64,000 nucleotides of DNA from Verticiella sediminum (GCF_007558815.1 NZ_VLTJ01000002.1:102352-166351), one strand, 5' to 3'. Positions 9,145 to 18,799 are shown, counted from the first letter of the stretch. Numbers and translations are program-made. Notes: generated by a model from the sequence alone, not told the origin.

Positions 9145-10715
9145 GCCGCTTCCTTGTTCTGGCTGTTCACGAACGTCCATGCCTCCTTGGCTGCTTTACC
9201 GTTGTTCAGATCCTTGCTCAACTGCACCTGAGCCCCGACGACACGTTTGAGGTTACGGTCCTCGACCGGCCCTCTCTGCGTCCAGTGCTCGAAACGCGAC
9301 ATGGCAACAGCGCGCACGGCACGCAGCCACCGCAGGATCACCGCGGCGACCTGCCCGTTATCCTCCAGATCGCACTGAGCGAGCGCATCGATGCAGCGGT
9401 AGAACTCGGGTTCGGACGCCTCCCAGAAGCTTTGCGGTATCGCGGGCTCGGGTGCTGCATCGCCGGGCACCTTGAACCATGCTGCCTTGACGTTCCTGTG
9501 CAATACGAAGGCGGCATCGGCGGCAACGTCGATCATCAGATGCACATGCCCGATGAAGGTGTTGTGCATCTCCGTGGGTACGGTATGCACAGGCAATGTG
9601 CTGTCATACCAGCACCTGGCCTTCATGTTGTTCATGTCGAAGCCGAAGCACCACAAACGCGTCTGCGGGCGACGAACCTTGGCGTGGTAGTGAGCCACCG
9701 TCGTGGCTGCCCTGGGCTGGGCGTTCGGCCGCCCCATGGTGAGCCCCAGCCAGTGCCGGTATCCGATACCTCCCGGTTGCCCCTTGACGGACAACGGGGG
9801 CGATTCACCTTTTGGATCCAGGCTGTAGGGCGTCAGCGGATGTACCCACGGCCCCGTATAGTTAGTTCCGCCATGGCGAGTGCGGTAATGCCGGAACAGC
9901 CGCACGCCATCCGCCCCACAGATCGCACACTGGCCTTCGCAGGCCGTCGCGGCGTCCAGCCGGATGCGCCGGGGCATGCTCCAGTAGGCTTGCAGAGGAT
10001 GCACGGTGTCAGGGCTGGGCACGCCGAGCTGGGGCAGAGTTTCCCGCGCCTGCGCGCCGTCGCTAGTGCGTGTCGGTACCAGCCAGGGCAAGACCGAACC
10101 TGGTTTTTCGACGGGCGGATACGCCAGCGCGGGCGCAGGCATGACGTTCAACCACAGGCGTTGCCACAGGCTGGCGTCCTCGTCGCGCGGCAGCAGCAAG
10201 GTCGTCATCGGCCCACCGCCGCGCAGCGAAGTTCGTACACCACGACCGCCGGAGGGCGCGTTGATCTGCAGCGTGAACAGCGCCTGCGCTGCGCAGGACT
10301 CACAGAACCCCGGCTCGTCGGACGGCTTGTTGAAGAACCGGTTGCTCTCCGACCCGGCGTCGATCAATAGATCGAGCACGCTCAGGTGATTCGCATCAGC
10401 CGGCAGCGCCATGTCCTGCATGAAGGCGGCAGCGTCCCCTTCGAGTTCGAACGCGCTCAGCCAGGGGCCCAGGCGTTGCGCGAGCGCTTGGGCATCGGGA
10501 GGGTCTTTGAGGTATTCGCGCCACTCTTCGACATCCTCGGGGGCGAACGCGAGCTGCAATACGCCGATCAGGAGCTGGTAGATCGCGCCCTGGAAGTCCG
10601 GGCGGGGTGCGGCGATGTCGAGGTGTTCGGGCCGGGTGATCTCCAGCGCCGACATTAGGGAGGCGGTGCCGTTTTTTCGAACGACGGGTATCCAAGAACT
10701 GGTGATGAGATTCAC
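9141..10715 (-). CDS. cas8e: Cas8e (CasA/Cse1), Cascade large subunit
   Basis: A 524-residue Cse1-family protein. The N-terminus MNLITSSWIPVVRKNGTASL is characteristic. FCESCAAQALFTLQ, RGVRTSLRGGGPMTTLLL and a cysteine pair in CEGQCAICGADGVRLFRHYR correspond to the PAM-sensing and zinc-binding parts of the family. Cas8e recognises the PAM and recruits Cas3. The start is a GTG at 10713-10715 preceded by Shine-Dalgarno GGAGG (10722-10726). It is the first gene of the leftward operon and diverges from cas3. Confidence 0.96.
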   Translation of the reverse strand: MNLITSSWIPVVRKNGTASLMSALEITRPEHLDIAAPRPDFQGAIYQLLIGVLQLAFAPEDVEEWREYLKDPPDAQALAQRLGPWLSAFELEGDAAAFMQDMALPADANHLSVLDLLIDAGSESNRFFNKPSDEPGFCESCAAQALFTLQINAPSGGRGVRTSLRGGGPMTTLLLPRDEDASLWQRLWLNVMPAPALAYPPVEKPGSVLPWLVPTRTSDGAQARETLPQLGVPSPDTVHPLQAYWSMPRRIRLDAATACEGQCAICGADGVRLFRHYRTRHGGTNYTGPWVHPLTPYSLDPKGESPPLSVKGQPGGIGYRHWLGLTMGRPNAQPRAATTVAHYHAKVRRPQTRLWCFGFDMNNMKARCWYDSTLPVHTVPTEMHNTFIGHVHLMIDVAADAAFVLHRNVKAAWFKVPGDAAPEPAIPQSFWEASEPEFYRCIDALAQCDLEDNGQVAAVILRWLRAVRAVAMSRFEHWTQRGPVEDRNLKRVVGAQVQLSKDLNNGKAAKEAWTFVNSQNKEAA

Positions 10716-10998
10716 TCACAGCCTCCGTGCCATGGCGACAATTCCTGTGGAATATGCCGCTTGGGCAGGGAACAGCATCGAAACAAAAGTCATCGAGAAA
10801 CATCCCGTTGATCAGACAGCAATGATGCCGAATGAATCCAAGTGTCACAAAAGATGCGAAACTCGTCAATGAGTGTCACTACGCGGAATGACAACACTCC
10901 GCAGGTGCGTGATAAATGACAATCCCACATCACACCGAACGGTATCAGCGAAGAAATCGATCGCGAGTCCGCTTCTCAAGCAGCGCAACGCCATACAC
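10716..10998. promoter_or_regulatory. Divergent cas8e/cas3 control region
   Basis: This 283-bp spacer must hold the promoters of the Cascade-adaptation operon (leftward) and of cas3 (rightward). It is distinctly less GC-rich than its flanks. AGTGTCAC occurs twice as a direct repeat (10841-10848 and 10872-10879), and GAGTGT...ACACTC forms an inverted repeat at 10871-10899. These are candidate operator sites for a repressor such as H-NS-like or TetR-type proteins, but no regulator gene is adjacent. No clear -35/-10 pair was identified. Confidence 0.5.
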
Positions 10999-13746
10999 AT
11001 GTCCGAAGCCTCAGTACCGTCCTATTTTCGCTATTGGGGCAAGGCACGCCCAGACTGTCTGGACGGGCCGCGCTATCATCAGCTTGCCTTCCACAGCCTG
11101 GACGTCGCCGCCTGCGGCCAACTCCTGCTGCAGCTCCCGCAGTTTTCGCTGCACCGGCTGGCCGAAGACCTGGGCTGGCCGCTCGCCGTGATCGAGGCCT
11201 TGGCGACATATTTTCTCGGTCAGCACGATCTCGGCAAGTTCGCCTCCAGCTTTCAAGGTTTGGCGCCCGGACTCTCGCCGGAACTGGTCCAGAACCACAA
11301 GGGCAAGGTATACAAGTACCGGCACGACACCCTGGGCAGGACACTCTGGGTGGACAGGCTCGCGGAGCGCCTCGAGAATCATCTGCCGGCATCGACGTCA
11401 TCCTTCTGGCAGATCTGGATTGGCAGCGCGGTGGGCCACCACGGCAAGCCTCCGATGGAAGCCGGCAACGGCGGGCTCACCATCCTGGAAGCCCATCAGG
11501 ACTTCACGACCGACGATGTCGATGCCGCCTGCGCCTTCACCAGTGAAGCTGCCCGCCTCTGGCTTCCGGACGAACTGCCGGTACCTACCCGCAAACAGGC
11601 CCCCGCGCTGAAAGCCCACACCTGGCGGCTTGCCGGCCTCGCGGTACTTGCCGACTGGTTGGGTTCGAATCAAGCCCTCTTTCCCTATCGCAGCGAGCCC
11701 ATGCCGCTGTCCACTTACTGGGAGCAGATCGCATTGCCGCAAGCCCGCCGAGCCTTGCGAATGGCCGGCCTGAGCCCGCAGCCCGTGCAGCCGATGCCCA
11801 GCCCGTTGAAGCTGTTCGACCATCTCGAACACCCCACGCCGCTGCAGGCCCACGCCGCCACGTGTAAGCTCGATGCGGGACCTCAACTCTTTCTGCTGGA
11901 AGATGTGACTGGCGCCGGCAAGACCGAAGCCGCACTCATCCTCGCGCAGCGCCTGCTCCAGAGCCGTCAGGCGCACGGTCTTTACTTTGCGCTTCCAAGC
12001 ATGGCGACTGCCAACCAGATGTATGAACGGGTGGGCCGCGTCTACCGACGTTTCTATATGCCATCGGCAAACCCGTCTCTCGTCCTTGCTCACGGCGCGC
12101 GCGAACTCGTCGATGGTTTCACCGACAGCGTTCTTCAATACAATGCGCAGCCTTCCGACCCTCGCTACACCGACGGGGAAGACACCGCATCCGTGCAATG
12201 CAACGCATGGCTGGCCGACAGCCGCAAGAAGTCTCTACTCGCCGATGTGGGCGTGGGGACGCTGGATCAGGCGTTGTTGAGCGTTCTGCCCGTGCGGCAC
12301 CAGTCGCTGCGACTGCTGGGCCTGTCGTCGAAAGTACTCATCGTGGACGAGGTGCATGCCTACGACACCTACATGCGCGCGCTGCTCAAGCACTTGCTCG
12401 AAGCCCATGCTCGTCAGAACGGTAGCGCCATCCTGCTGTCGGCAACGCTGCCTGCATCCTTCCGTCAGGAGCTTGCGCAAGTTTACCGTACCGGGTTGAA
12501 TATACAAGACTCAGAGCTTGCCGCCGACCTTCGATATCCACTCGCGACCCGAATCGGCCAGACCGTGAGCGTGGACACCTGCGACACACGCGCATCGCTG
12601 GTGCGCCGCGTGCGCATCGCCCCGCTGCATGATGAGACAACTGTCATCGACCTGCTCGCCGAGCAGGCCGAGCAAGGCCGCTGCGTGTGCTGGATCCGCA
12701 ACACCGTGGACGATGCCCGCCGTGCCCACGCGATGCTCGAGGCTCGGCTGGGCCAGGGTCGGGCCGACCTCTTCCACAGCCGCTACGCGATGGGCGACCG
12801 CCTGGACATCGAAGCACGAGTGCTGCGCGACTATGGGAAAAAGTCGGACGGTGCAGTACGCAGGGGGCGGATACTGGTGGGCACCCAAGTGCTCGAGCAA
12901 AGCCTGGACTTCGACGTCGACATCATGGTGACCGACCTCGCGCCCATCGATCTCATCATCCAGCGTGCCGGTCGGCTGCAACGACACGCTCGCCTGGCGG
13001 ATGGGACCCCTTCGCCGGACGGCAGAGAGCACCGACCCGAGCCGATTCTGTATGTGCTCATGCCGGAACCCAGTGAAGAGCCTGACAGCCATTGGTACGC
13101 TCGACTCTTTCCCAAGGCAGTTCATGTCTACCCCAACGTCGGCAATCTGTGGCGCAGTGCGCGCGCCTTGCTGCGGGCGGGGTACATCGTCAGCCCAGGC
13201 ACGCCCGACGAGCCCGGTGCCGTACGCAACCTCGTGGAATCCGTCTACGGCGAACACACCGAAGATATTCCGGATGCGCTGCTGAGAGCCACTCATGAAC
13301 AGCTCGGAAAGGATCTCGCCATGAACAGCCAGGGAGAATTCAATACGCTGGCGATGGCACAGGGTTATTGTTGGGACAGCAACAGCATGCTCTGGGACGG
13401 TAACGGCGTCGTTCCCACGCGGCTCGGGGACGAAACGCGAACCGTGTTCCTCGCGGTCGAGTGCAACGGCACGCTTCAATCATGGCGTCAGGACGGCACG
13501 CATGCGTGGGATCAATCCGCCGTCCGGGTGGATGCGCGACAGATCGCCGATCTGGGGCCGGCACTGAAAGTACGCTATGAGACGCAGATTCAGGCACTGC
13601 GCGATCGCTATCGCGTGCTGGAAGAGCCCGCGCTGGTCATGCCGGTGCTGCCCCGAGGCAATGGTGCATGGGAGAGCATTGCCGCCCGCACGGACGGCGA
13701 CGAAGTCCGGCTCACGTATGACAACGTGTATGGGCTTATGTGGTGA
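10999..13746 (+). CDS. cas3: Cas3, HD nuclease-helicase
   Basis: A 915-residue type I-E Cas3. The N-terminal HD nuclease shows FHSLDVAACG, YFLGQHDLGKFASSFQ and GHHGKPP. The SF2 helicase follows with Walker A DVTGAGKTEAALILAQ, DExH box LIVDEVHAYDTYMRALL, motif III SATLP and motif VI DLIIQRAGRLQRH. Cascade recruits Cas3 to nick and processively degrade target DNA. The ATG at 10999 (MSEASVPSYFRYWGK) gives the usual family N-terminus. An in-frame ATG at 10873 would add 42 residues without family resemblance, and neither start has a strong ribosome-binding site, so this start is moderately certain. Confidence 0.95.
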   Translation: MSEASVPSYFRYWGKARPDCLDGPRYHQLAFHSLDVAACGQLLLQLPQFSLHRLAEDLGWPLAVIEALATYFLGQHDLGKFASSFQGLAPGLSPELVQNHKGKVYKYRHDTLGRTLWVDRLAERLENHLPASTSSFWQIWIGSAVGHHGKPPMEAGNGGLTILEAHQDFTTDDVDAACAFTSEAARLWLPDELPVPTRKQAPALKAHTWRLAGLAVLADWLGSNQALFPYRSEPMPLSTYWEQIALPQARRALRMAGLSPQPVQPMPSPLKLFDHLEHPTPLQAHAATCKLDAGPQLFLLEDVTGAGKTEAALILAQRLLQSRQAHGLYFALPSMATANQMYERVGRVYRRFYMPSANPSLVLAHGARELVDGFTDSVLQYNAQPSDPRYTDGEDTASVQCNAWLADSRKKSLLADVGVGTLDQALLSVLPVRHQSLRLLGLSSKVLIVDEVHAYDTYMRALLKHLLEAHARQNGSAILLSATLPASFRQELAQVYRTGLNIQDSELAADLRYPLATRIGQTVSVDTCDTRASLVRRVRIAPLHDETTVIDLLAEQAEQGRCVCWIRNTVDDARRAHAMLEARLGQGRADLFHSRYAMGDRLDIEARVLRDYGKKSDGAVRRGRILVGTQVLEQSLDFDVDIMVTDLAPIDLIIQRAGRLQRHARLADGTPSPDGREHRPEPILYVLMPEPSEEPDSHWYARLFPKAVHVYPNVGNLWRSARALLRAGYIVSPGTPDEPGAVRNLVESVYGEHTEDIPDALLRATHEQLGKDLAMNSQGEFNTLAMAQGYCWDSNSMLWDGNGVVPTRLGDETRTVFLAVECNGTLQSWRQDGTHAWDQSAVRVDARQIADLGPALKVRYETQIQALRDRYRVLEEPALVMPVLPRGNGAWESIAARTDGDEVRLTYDNVYGLMW

Positions 13747-13875
13747 AGTCTCGGGCTGACCAGCGACTGCGCACGGCGTCTTCGTACATTCGGGGCTGAC
13801 AAGAGAATGCCTGAACGCAAAGGCTCATAAGCGGGACAGCATACCGAAGGTGCCTGAACAAATTTCTGAATCGGT

Positions 13876-15065
13876 AGTTCATCTGCGAATACGCAGGGAA
13901 CACATGCTGCGCTCGCGTCGGCCAACTGCCACACCACGGTTCATCCCCGCATAGACGGGGAACATCACGACTGCTACGGCCCGGCGCGCGCCAAGCTCGG
14001 TTTATCCCCGCTCGCGCGGGGAACACATGGGCGCCGGCATGCCCGAGTACTTCCTGATCGGTTCATCCCCGCTCGCGCGGGGAACACTCGGGTACGCCGC
14101 GCAGGCCCGGGGACACGAACGGTTCATCCCCGCTCGCGCGGGGAACACCGCGTCCCGCCAGACCGGAGGCCGCACACAGTCCGGTTCATCCCCGCTCGTG
14201 CGGGGAACACCGCTCACGGCGACTCTTCAAGCACTTTCGCGGCGGTTCATCCCCGCTCGCGCGGGGAACACAGATGGTCGCACGGCATTGGCTCGACGAA
14301 GTGCGGTTCATCCCCGCTCGCGCGGGGAACACCACTCTATTCGCCCTGTAGTCGACACCATCGACGGTTCATCCCGGCTCGCGCGGGGAACACGGCGCGC
14401 TCGAGAAGGTAGGCCTTCTGGCGGACGGTTCATCCCCGCTCGCGCGTGGAACACCGCGGTCTTACAACGCCGCCTACCCTGACATCCGGTTCATCCCCGC
14501 TCGCGCGGGGAACACACCAGCACAACGGCCATGCCGATCTGAGCGGACGGTTCATCCCCGCTCGCGCGGGGAACACAGAAACTAGTCCGCCCTGAAACAT
14601 CGTAAGTGCGGTTCATCCCCGCTCGCGCGGGGAACACCGAAGCTCGTTCGAAAGAGCGTCGATGTCGATCGGTTCATCCCCGCTCGCGCGGGGAACACGA
14701 ACACGCCGGCCAGCTTTGCCAGCTCGCCGCCCGGTTCATCCCCGCTCGCGCGGGGAACACAACACGCCGGCCAGCTTTGCCAGCTCGCCGCCCGGTTCAT
14801 CCCCGCTCGCGCGGGGAACACAGCGTCTGGCTGAACAACAGGCCGACATCGCGCGGTTCATCCCCGCTCGCGCGGGGAACACGGGTGATCGAGGATGACA
14901 GCCTGATCGACAAACGGTTCATCCCCGCTCGCGCGGGGAACACATCCTGCAAGCGCTCGCACATGCTCATGGCTACGGTTCATCCCCGCTCGCGCGGGGA
15001 ACACTTTGGTCGGGTGACCGGACTTGCGCAAAAGGACGGTTCATCCCCGCTCGCGCGGGGAACAC
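13876..15065 (-). CRISPR. Type I-E CRISPR array 2 (20 repeats, 19 spacers)
   Basis: Twenty 28-base repeats run from 13876 to 15065 with spacers of 33-34 bases. Eighteen (from 13999) closely follow one consensus whose crRNA-sense stem CCCCGC/GCGGGG closes a GCGA tetraloop. The two leftmost (13876, 13938) are degenerate and mark the leader-distal end. Repeats at 14366 and 14427 carry single stem changes. Two adjacent spacers (14699-14732 and 14761-14793) are identical over 33 bases. The leader is on the right, so transcription is leftward, as in array 1. Confidence 0.98.
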
Positions 15066-15150
15066 ACTTAACGCAACCACTTGATTTTTAAAGACAAAAC
15101 CAACACCCAAAATTCTACCAAATGCTGCGTCGCAACAACCCGCTCACCAA
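15066..15150 (-). promoter_or_regulatory. Leader of CRISPR array 2 with IHF site
   Basis: An AT-rich segment next to the newest repeat, closely similar to the array 1 leader. On the minus strand AATCAAGTGGTTG (15074-15086) matches the IHF consensus WATCAANNNNTTR exactly, again 8 bp from the repeat. It contains the pre-crRNA promoter by inference, although no clear -35/-10 was picked out. The far part borders the end of the MOSC gene at 15158. Confidence 0.85.
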
Positions 15151-15157
15151 CCGGCGC

Positions 15158-15934
15158 TCAAACCACCCCCACTCCATCCCCCGCCCGCACCACCCCGCCC
15201 TCCGTCAACTCCACATACACCCCCATGTCCCGATGCCCGAAATGCCGGTGGATCAGCCCCGGCACGTCCATGTCGCGCTCGGCGGTGGCAGGGTCCACTT
15301 CGGTTGCCGGGCAACGCACGGTTCGGCGCAGCACCCGCGCCCGCACCTGGTCGCCGATGGCGAGGTCGCGATCGATCCAGTCGTTTTCGATCCATGGGGT
15401 GTCGCTATCGAAATAGACGTTGGCCCGAAAGCGCAGGGGGGCGATGCGCTGGCCGCTGGCCTGTTCCAGTGCGCGCACGCTGGCGAGGTTCACTAGCGAG
15501 ATGGCCGACATGTAGTTCGGTCCGCGCGCGGCGACATCAGTGAAGCGATGGCGTTCCGACTTCACCAGGCAGGGCTTGCCGGGCAGCTTGTCCGGTAGAT
15601 AGGCCGCCAGGAAGTCCGAAAAAGCGTTCAACGAGGCGGGGTCATCGAGGTCGGCCACCAGGCGCTGTCCATCGGGCGCCTGCACGACGAGGCGTTCGCC
15701 GTCGTTCTCGATGCGCGTGCGCAGCGCGGCCAGGGCGGCGTGCTGCATGAGGACGACGAAGAAGGTCTTGCGCAGCGGTTTGTAGGCGGCGTCGTCGTAC
15801 TCCCAGCCGCCGTTGGTGATGGCGAGGCGCCGATCCAGTGGAAAGCCGTCGCCGGCGGCGAGTTCGACGTGGTCCAGGGGTTCGGGCGAGAGGCCCTTGA
15901 CGGGGTAGCGATAGAGGGCGGAGACGGTGGCCAC
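15158..15934 (-). CDS. MOSC-domain protein with N-terminal beta-barrel domain
   Basis: A protein of about 258 residues. The N-terminal MOSC_N beta barrel begins VATVSALYRYPVKGLSPEPL. The C-terminal MOSC domain contains PLRFRANVYFDS and RRTVRCPATEVDPATAERDM, including the conserved cysteine that binds the molybdenum cofactor sulfur in this superfamily. Members include molybdenum-dependent reductases such as YcbX/YiiM and mARC. No ATG fits the domain start, so GTG at 15932-15934 is chosen. The frame stays open to an ATG at 16051, which would add a low-complexity extension. The gene ends next to the CRISPR leader, so it marks the right border of the CRISPR island. Confidence 0.82.
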   Translation of the reverse strand: MATVSALYRYPVKGLSPEPLDHVELAAGDGFPLDRRLAITNGGWEYDDAAYKPLRKTFFVVLMQHAALAALRTRIENDGERLVVQAPDGQRLVADLDDPASLNAFSDFLAAYLPDKLPGKPCLVKSERHRFTDVAARGPNYMSAISLVNLASVRALEQASGQRIAPLRFRANVYFDSDTPWIENDWIDRDLAIGDQVRARVLRRTVRCPATEVDPATAERDMDVPGLIHRHFGHRDMGVYVELTEGGVVRAGDGVGVV

Positions 15935-16211
15935 GGCAATCTCGGCAAGCAGGTAGTGAAGAACGGCGCAGCACGGCGAGGTGCGCGGGACAGGCAACGT
16001 GCTACGACACGCGGTTGAAGAGGCCGGCCTGCAGGGCATGTGGCGGCACACGGCGGTCGGCGCCGGCCAGACGAGATATTACGTCGAGGCGGTCCGTGCG
16101 CGACGCGCTGCGGAGCGGATGCCGTTCACGGCCGTTCGAGCCACGATTCGTTGCCGGACTCACCCGGCGATCGCCCGCGCACCGGGCTTTCTCGGTGCTA
16201 CAGTTCCCGCC

Positions 16212-17216
16212 ATGACTCTCCCCCGCATCTCCGTCGCCTCCCTGGGCGGCACTATCAGCAGTACGGCCGCCGACGCCGCGAGCGGCGTGGTGCCGCGCCT
16301 GGACGCGGCGCAGCTCGTGGCCAGCGTACCTGGGCTCGCGAACGTGGCGCAGATCCACGCCGAGCCCTTGTTCCAGTTGCCCAGTGCATCGATCGGCTTC
16401 GCGGAATGCCGGGCGGCGCTGGCCTGGGCGCAGGCGCAAGTCGACGCGGGCGCGGCGGGGGTGGTGCTCACGCAGGGCACGGACAGTATCGAAGAGACGG
16501 CGTTTCTGCTCGACTTGTATTGGCAACGTGCGCAGCCGCTGGTGGTGACGGGCGCGATGCGCTCGCCGCAGGCGGCGGGCGCGGACGGGCCCGCCAATCT
16601 GCTGGCTGCGGTGCTGGCCGCGGGCGAGGCTGCGAGCCGCAAGCGCGGCGTATTGGTGGTGATGAACGACACCGTGCACGCCGCTCGCTGGGTACGCAAG
16701 CGGCACACGTTGGCGGTGCAGGCTTTCGAGTCCCCGGAGACGGGGCCGGTCGGCGCGATCATCGAGGGCGGTGTGCGCTTTCTGCACCCGGCTGCGCCAC
16801 GTCTCGCGCCTCTGCCCGCGCCGGTGCGCGAGGCGCGCGTGGCGCTGCTGCAGGCGGGCATGGGCGACGACGGCACGCTCGCCCTGCTGGCGCGCGACGC
16901 GGGCTACGACGGCATCGTGATCGCCGGCTTCGGCTCCGGTCACGTGCCGTATGCCTATGCCCAGCACATCGACGACATCGCGGCCCGCATCCCGGTGGTG
17001 ATCGCGAGCCGCACGGGCGCGGGCCCGACGACCCGGGCCACCTATGGCTACGTGGGCTCGGAGATCGATCTGATCCACCGCGGCGCCTTCATGGCGGGCT
17101 GGCTGGAAGCCCGCAAGGCGCGGCTGCTGCTCTGGGCGCTGCTCGCCGGCGGGGCGGACAAGCCGGCGATCGCCGATGCGCTGCATCGCTACGGGGCAGC
17201 GCCGCTGCCCGGCTGA
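16212..17216 (+). CDS. L-asparaginase, type II-like
   Basis: A 334-residue asparaginase/glutaminase. The N-terminal motif RISVASLGGTISSTAADA carries the first nucleophilic threonine, and GVVLTQGTDSIEETAFLLDL carries the second catalytic TDxxEET segment. GPANLLAAVLAA and ASRTGAGPTTRATYG continue the family pattern. It hydrolyses asparagine to aspartate and ammonia. The start ATG at 16212 is placed by homology, since the frame is open further upstream. No signal peptide is visible, so it is probably cytoplasmic despite the type II-like sequence. It is convergent with the CPBP protease gene downstream. Confidence 0.9.
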   Translation: MTLPRISVASLGGTISSTAADAASGVVPRLDAAQLVASVPGLANVAQIHAEPLFQLPSASIGFAECRAALAWAQAQVDAGAAGVVLTQGTDSIEETAFLLDLYWQRAQPLVVTGAMRSPQAAGADGPANLLAAVLAAGEAASRKRGVLVVMNDTVHAARWVRKRHTLAVQAFESPETGPVGAIIEGGVRFLHPAAPRLAPLPAPVREARVALLQAGMGDDGTLALLARDAGYDGIVIAGFGSGHVPYAYAQHIDDIAARIPVVIASRTGAGPTTRATYGYVGSEIDLIHRGAFMAGWLEARKARLLLWALLAGGADKPAIADALHRYGAAPLPG

Positions 17217-17304
17217 CGGGCCTCGCGCGGGAATCGCCATCTCGCTGGCGATGAGCCCGACCGCCCTGATCGGGTGCGCCTCACCGCTCCTGCGCAGGCT
17301 CCCG

Positions 17305-18069
17305 CTACATCGCCTTCAGGCTGTCTTCGACCATGGACGCCGCCCAGCTCAGCAGCAGCAACAGCATCACGGGCCCCGTGTTGAACATGGCGTGCAGCGC
17401 GATCGAGGCGCCGATGCCGGTGCGCACGCGCATCCAGCCGAGGACCAGGCCGGTCACCCACTGCGGCAGCACGAACAGGGGCAGCAGCCACCACGTCACG
17501 CCGCCCAGCGCGGTGAAGTTCAGCAGATGCAGGATGGCGAACGCAAACGCGGCGACGTGGAAGACGAAGGGGAACCAGCGTCGGTAGCGCCGCCATGTGC
17601 GCAGGCGCCAGCGCACGCCCGGCAAGCGCGGCCAGGCGGTGAGCGCGAGCAGGGCCGCGAGCAGGCTGCCGAGCCACGGGCTGCGCCCGTAGATCACGAT
17701 CAGTACGAACGCCGGCAGCAGCCACAGCGCGGCGCCGGGACGGCGCAGGCCGAAGCGGAACATCAGTTCTTCGACGATGGGCGCCCAGACCAGGGCCAGC
17801 ATCAGCGGCAACTGGGTCGGGTCGAGCCGGTGGCTCGCGCCGCTCATCGAGGCGACCGCGGCAGCGACCGGTCCCAGCACGGCGAGGTTCACCAGCCACA
17901 GCACCAGCACCCAGCGCAGCAGGCGCCCGATACGGATGCTGCCCACCCAATCGGCGGCCAGCGCCGGCATGGCCGCGCGCGGCAGGCGCGGGCCCGGCGT
18001 GGGGCGCTTCACGAAGCGCAGGAAGTCGCGAAACTCGTCGCGAAAGCGAATGACGCGGGCCTGCGCCAT
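17305..18069 (-). CDS. CPBP-family intramembrane glutamic endopeptidase
   Basis: A 254-residue multi-pass membrane protein. The family motifs are present in order: EELMFRFGLR (EExxxR), FAILHLLNF (FxxxH) and GIGASIALHAMFNT (HxxxN/D). These supply the catalytic glutamate and histidines of CPBP (Rce1-like, formerly Abi) proteases. About six hydrophobic helices are evident. The substrate is unknown. The start codon overlaps the stop of pth upstream, so the two are co-transcribed. Confidence 0.88.
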   Translation of the reverse strand: MAQARVIRFRDEFRDFLRFVKRPTPGPRLPRAAMPALAADWVGSIRIGRLLRWVLVLWLVNLAVLGPVAAAVASMSGASHRLDPTQLPLMLALVWAPIVEELMFRFGLRRPGAALWLLPAFVLIVIYGRSPWLGSLLAALLALTAWPRLPGVRWRLRTWRRYRRWFPFVFHVAAFAFAILHLLNFTALGGVTWWLLPLFVLPQWVTGLVLGWMRVRTGIGASIALHAMFNTGPVMLLLLLSWAASMVEDSLKAM

Positions 18070-18662
18070 CAGGGGTTGTCGCCGTGCAACTGGCGGGTGG
18101 CAAGCTCGAACTTGCCGTCCATCAGGGCCGGAATCACGGCGCGGGCCCGGGTGAGCGCGCCATCGATGGCCTCGCCCTCCTCGCGCCGGGGCGGGTGCAG
18201 GACGAAATCCACGACCGGCTGGGCCAGGCCCAGGGTGCGCGGATGGCCGATGCCCACGCGCAGACGCCAGAAGGCCGGCGAGCCCAGCGCGGCCTGGATA
18301 TCCTTCAAGCCGTTGTGCCCTGCGTGGCCGCCGCCCTGCTTGAGCTTGACGTGGCCGGGCAGCAGATCGAGTTCGTCATGCACCACCAGGACCTGCTCGG
18401 GCGGAATCTTGTAGAAGCGCGCGAGCGCGCCGACCGACTGGCCGGAGCGGTTCATGTAGGTCATGGGCTTGACCAGCCAGACCCACTCGCCGTCGTGACG
18501 CACCTTGGCGACTTGCCCGGCAAAGCCCTTCTCCAGCGCGAAGCTGGCCCTGGCATCGTCGGCCAGGCTGTCAAGGAGCCAGAAGCCCGCATTGTGGCGG
18601 GTTTTTTCGTAGTCGGGGCCGGGGTTGCCCAGGCCCGCGATGAGGCGGATAGGTTGCGGCAT
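18069..18662 (-). CDS. pth: Peptidyl-tRNA hydrolase
   Basis: A 197-residue Pth of standard length. [20 protein letters not shown] contains the conserved Asn and the catalytic His, [13 protein letters not shown] and [11 protein letters not shown] hold further active-site residues, and [13 protein letters not shown] is diagnostic. It releases peptides from peptidyl-tRNA that drops off the ribosome. It lies downstream of rplY and prs in the conserved prs-rplY-pth order. Confidence 0.97.
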   Translation of the reverse strand: MPQPIRLIAGLGNPGPDYEKTRHNAGFWLLDSLADDARASFALEKGFAGQVAKVRHDGEWVWLVKPMTYMNRSGQSVGALARFYKIPPEQVLVVHDELDLLPGHVKLKQGGGHAGHNGLKDIQAALGSPAFWRLRVGIGHPRTLGLAQPVVDFVLHPPRREEGEAIDGALTRARAVIPALMDGKFELATRQLHGDNP

Positions 18663-18799
18663 GGGTGGCGTTATACATCAACGGCGCGCGGGCTTCGTCG
18701 CGCAAAGCGGATTCGACCTCGCCCGAACGGGTGCGTTCGCGCGAAGGCGAAGGCGAGCGCACCGGCACTCCCGGGACGCAGCACCGGTCCCATAAGCAA

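Noticed and set aside
10873..10998. Earlier in-frame ATG for cas3
   Set aside because: The extra 42 residues lack resemblance to Cas3 and would be read through the putative operator repeats. MSEASVPSYF at 10999 is a better family start, though ribosome-binding evidence is weak for both.
14027..15091. Open frames running through the CRISPR arrays with repeated HPRSRGEH or FIPARAGNT peptides
   Set aside because: They are translations of the 28-base repeats with 33-base spacers, whose 61-base period cycles the frame. They are a well-known annotation artefact, not proteins.
17234..17251. Short hairpin TCGCCA/TGGCGA between asparaginase and the CPBP gene as a terminator
   Set aside because: Only a 6-bp stem with no T-run on either strand, too weak to call.
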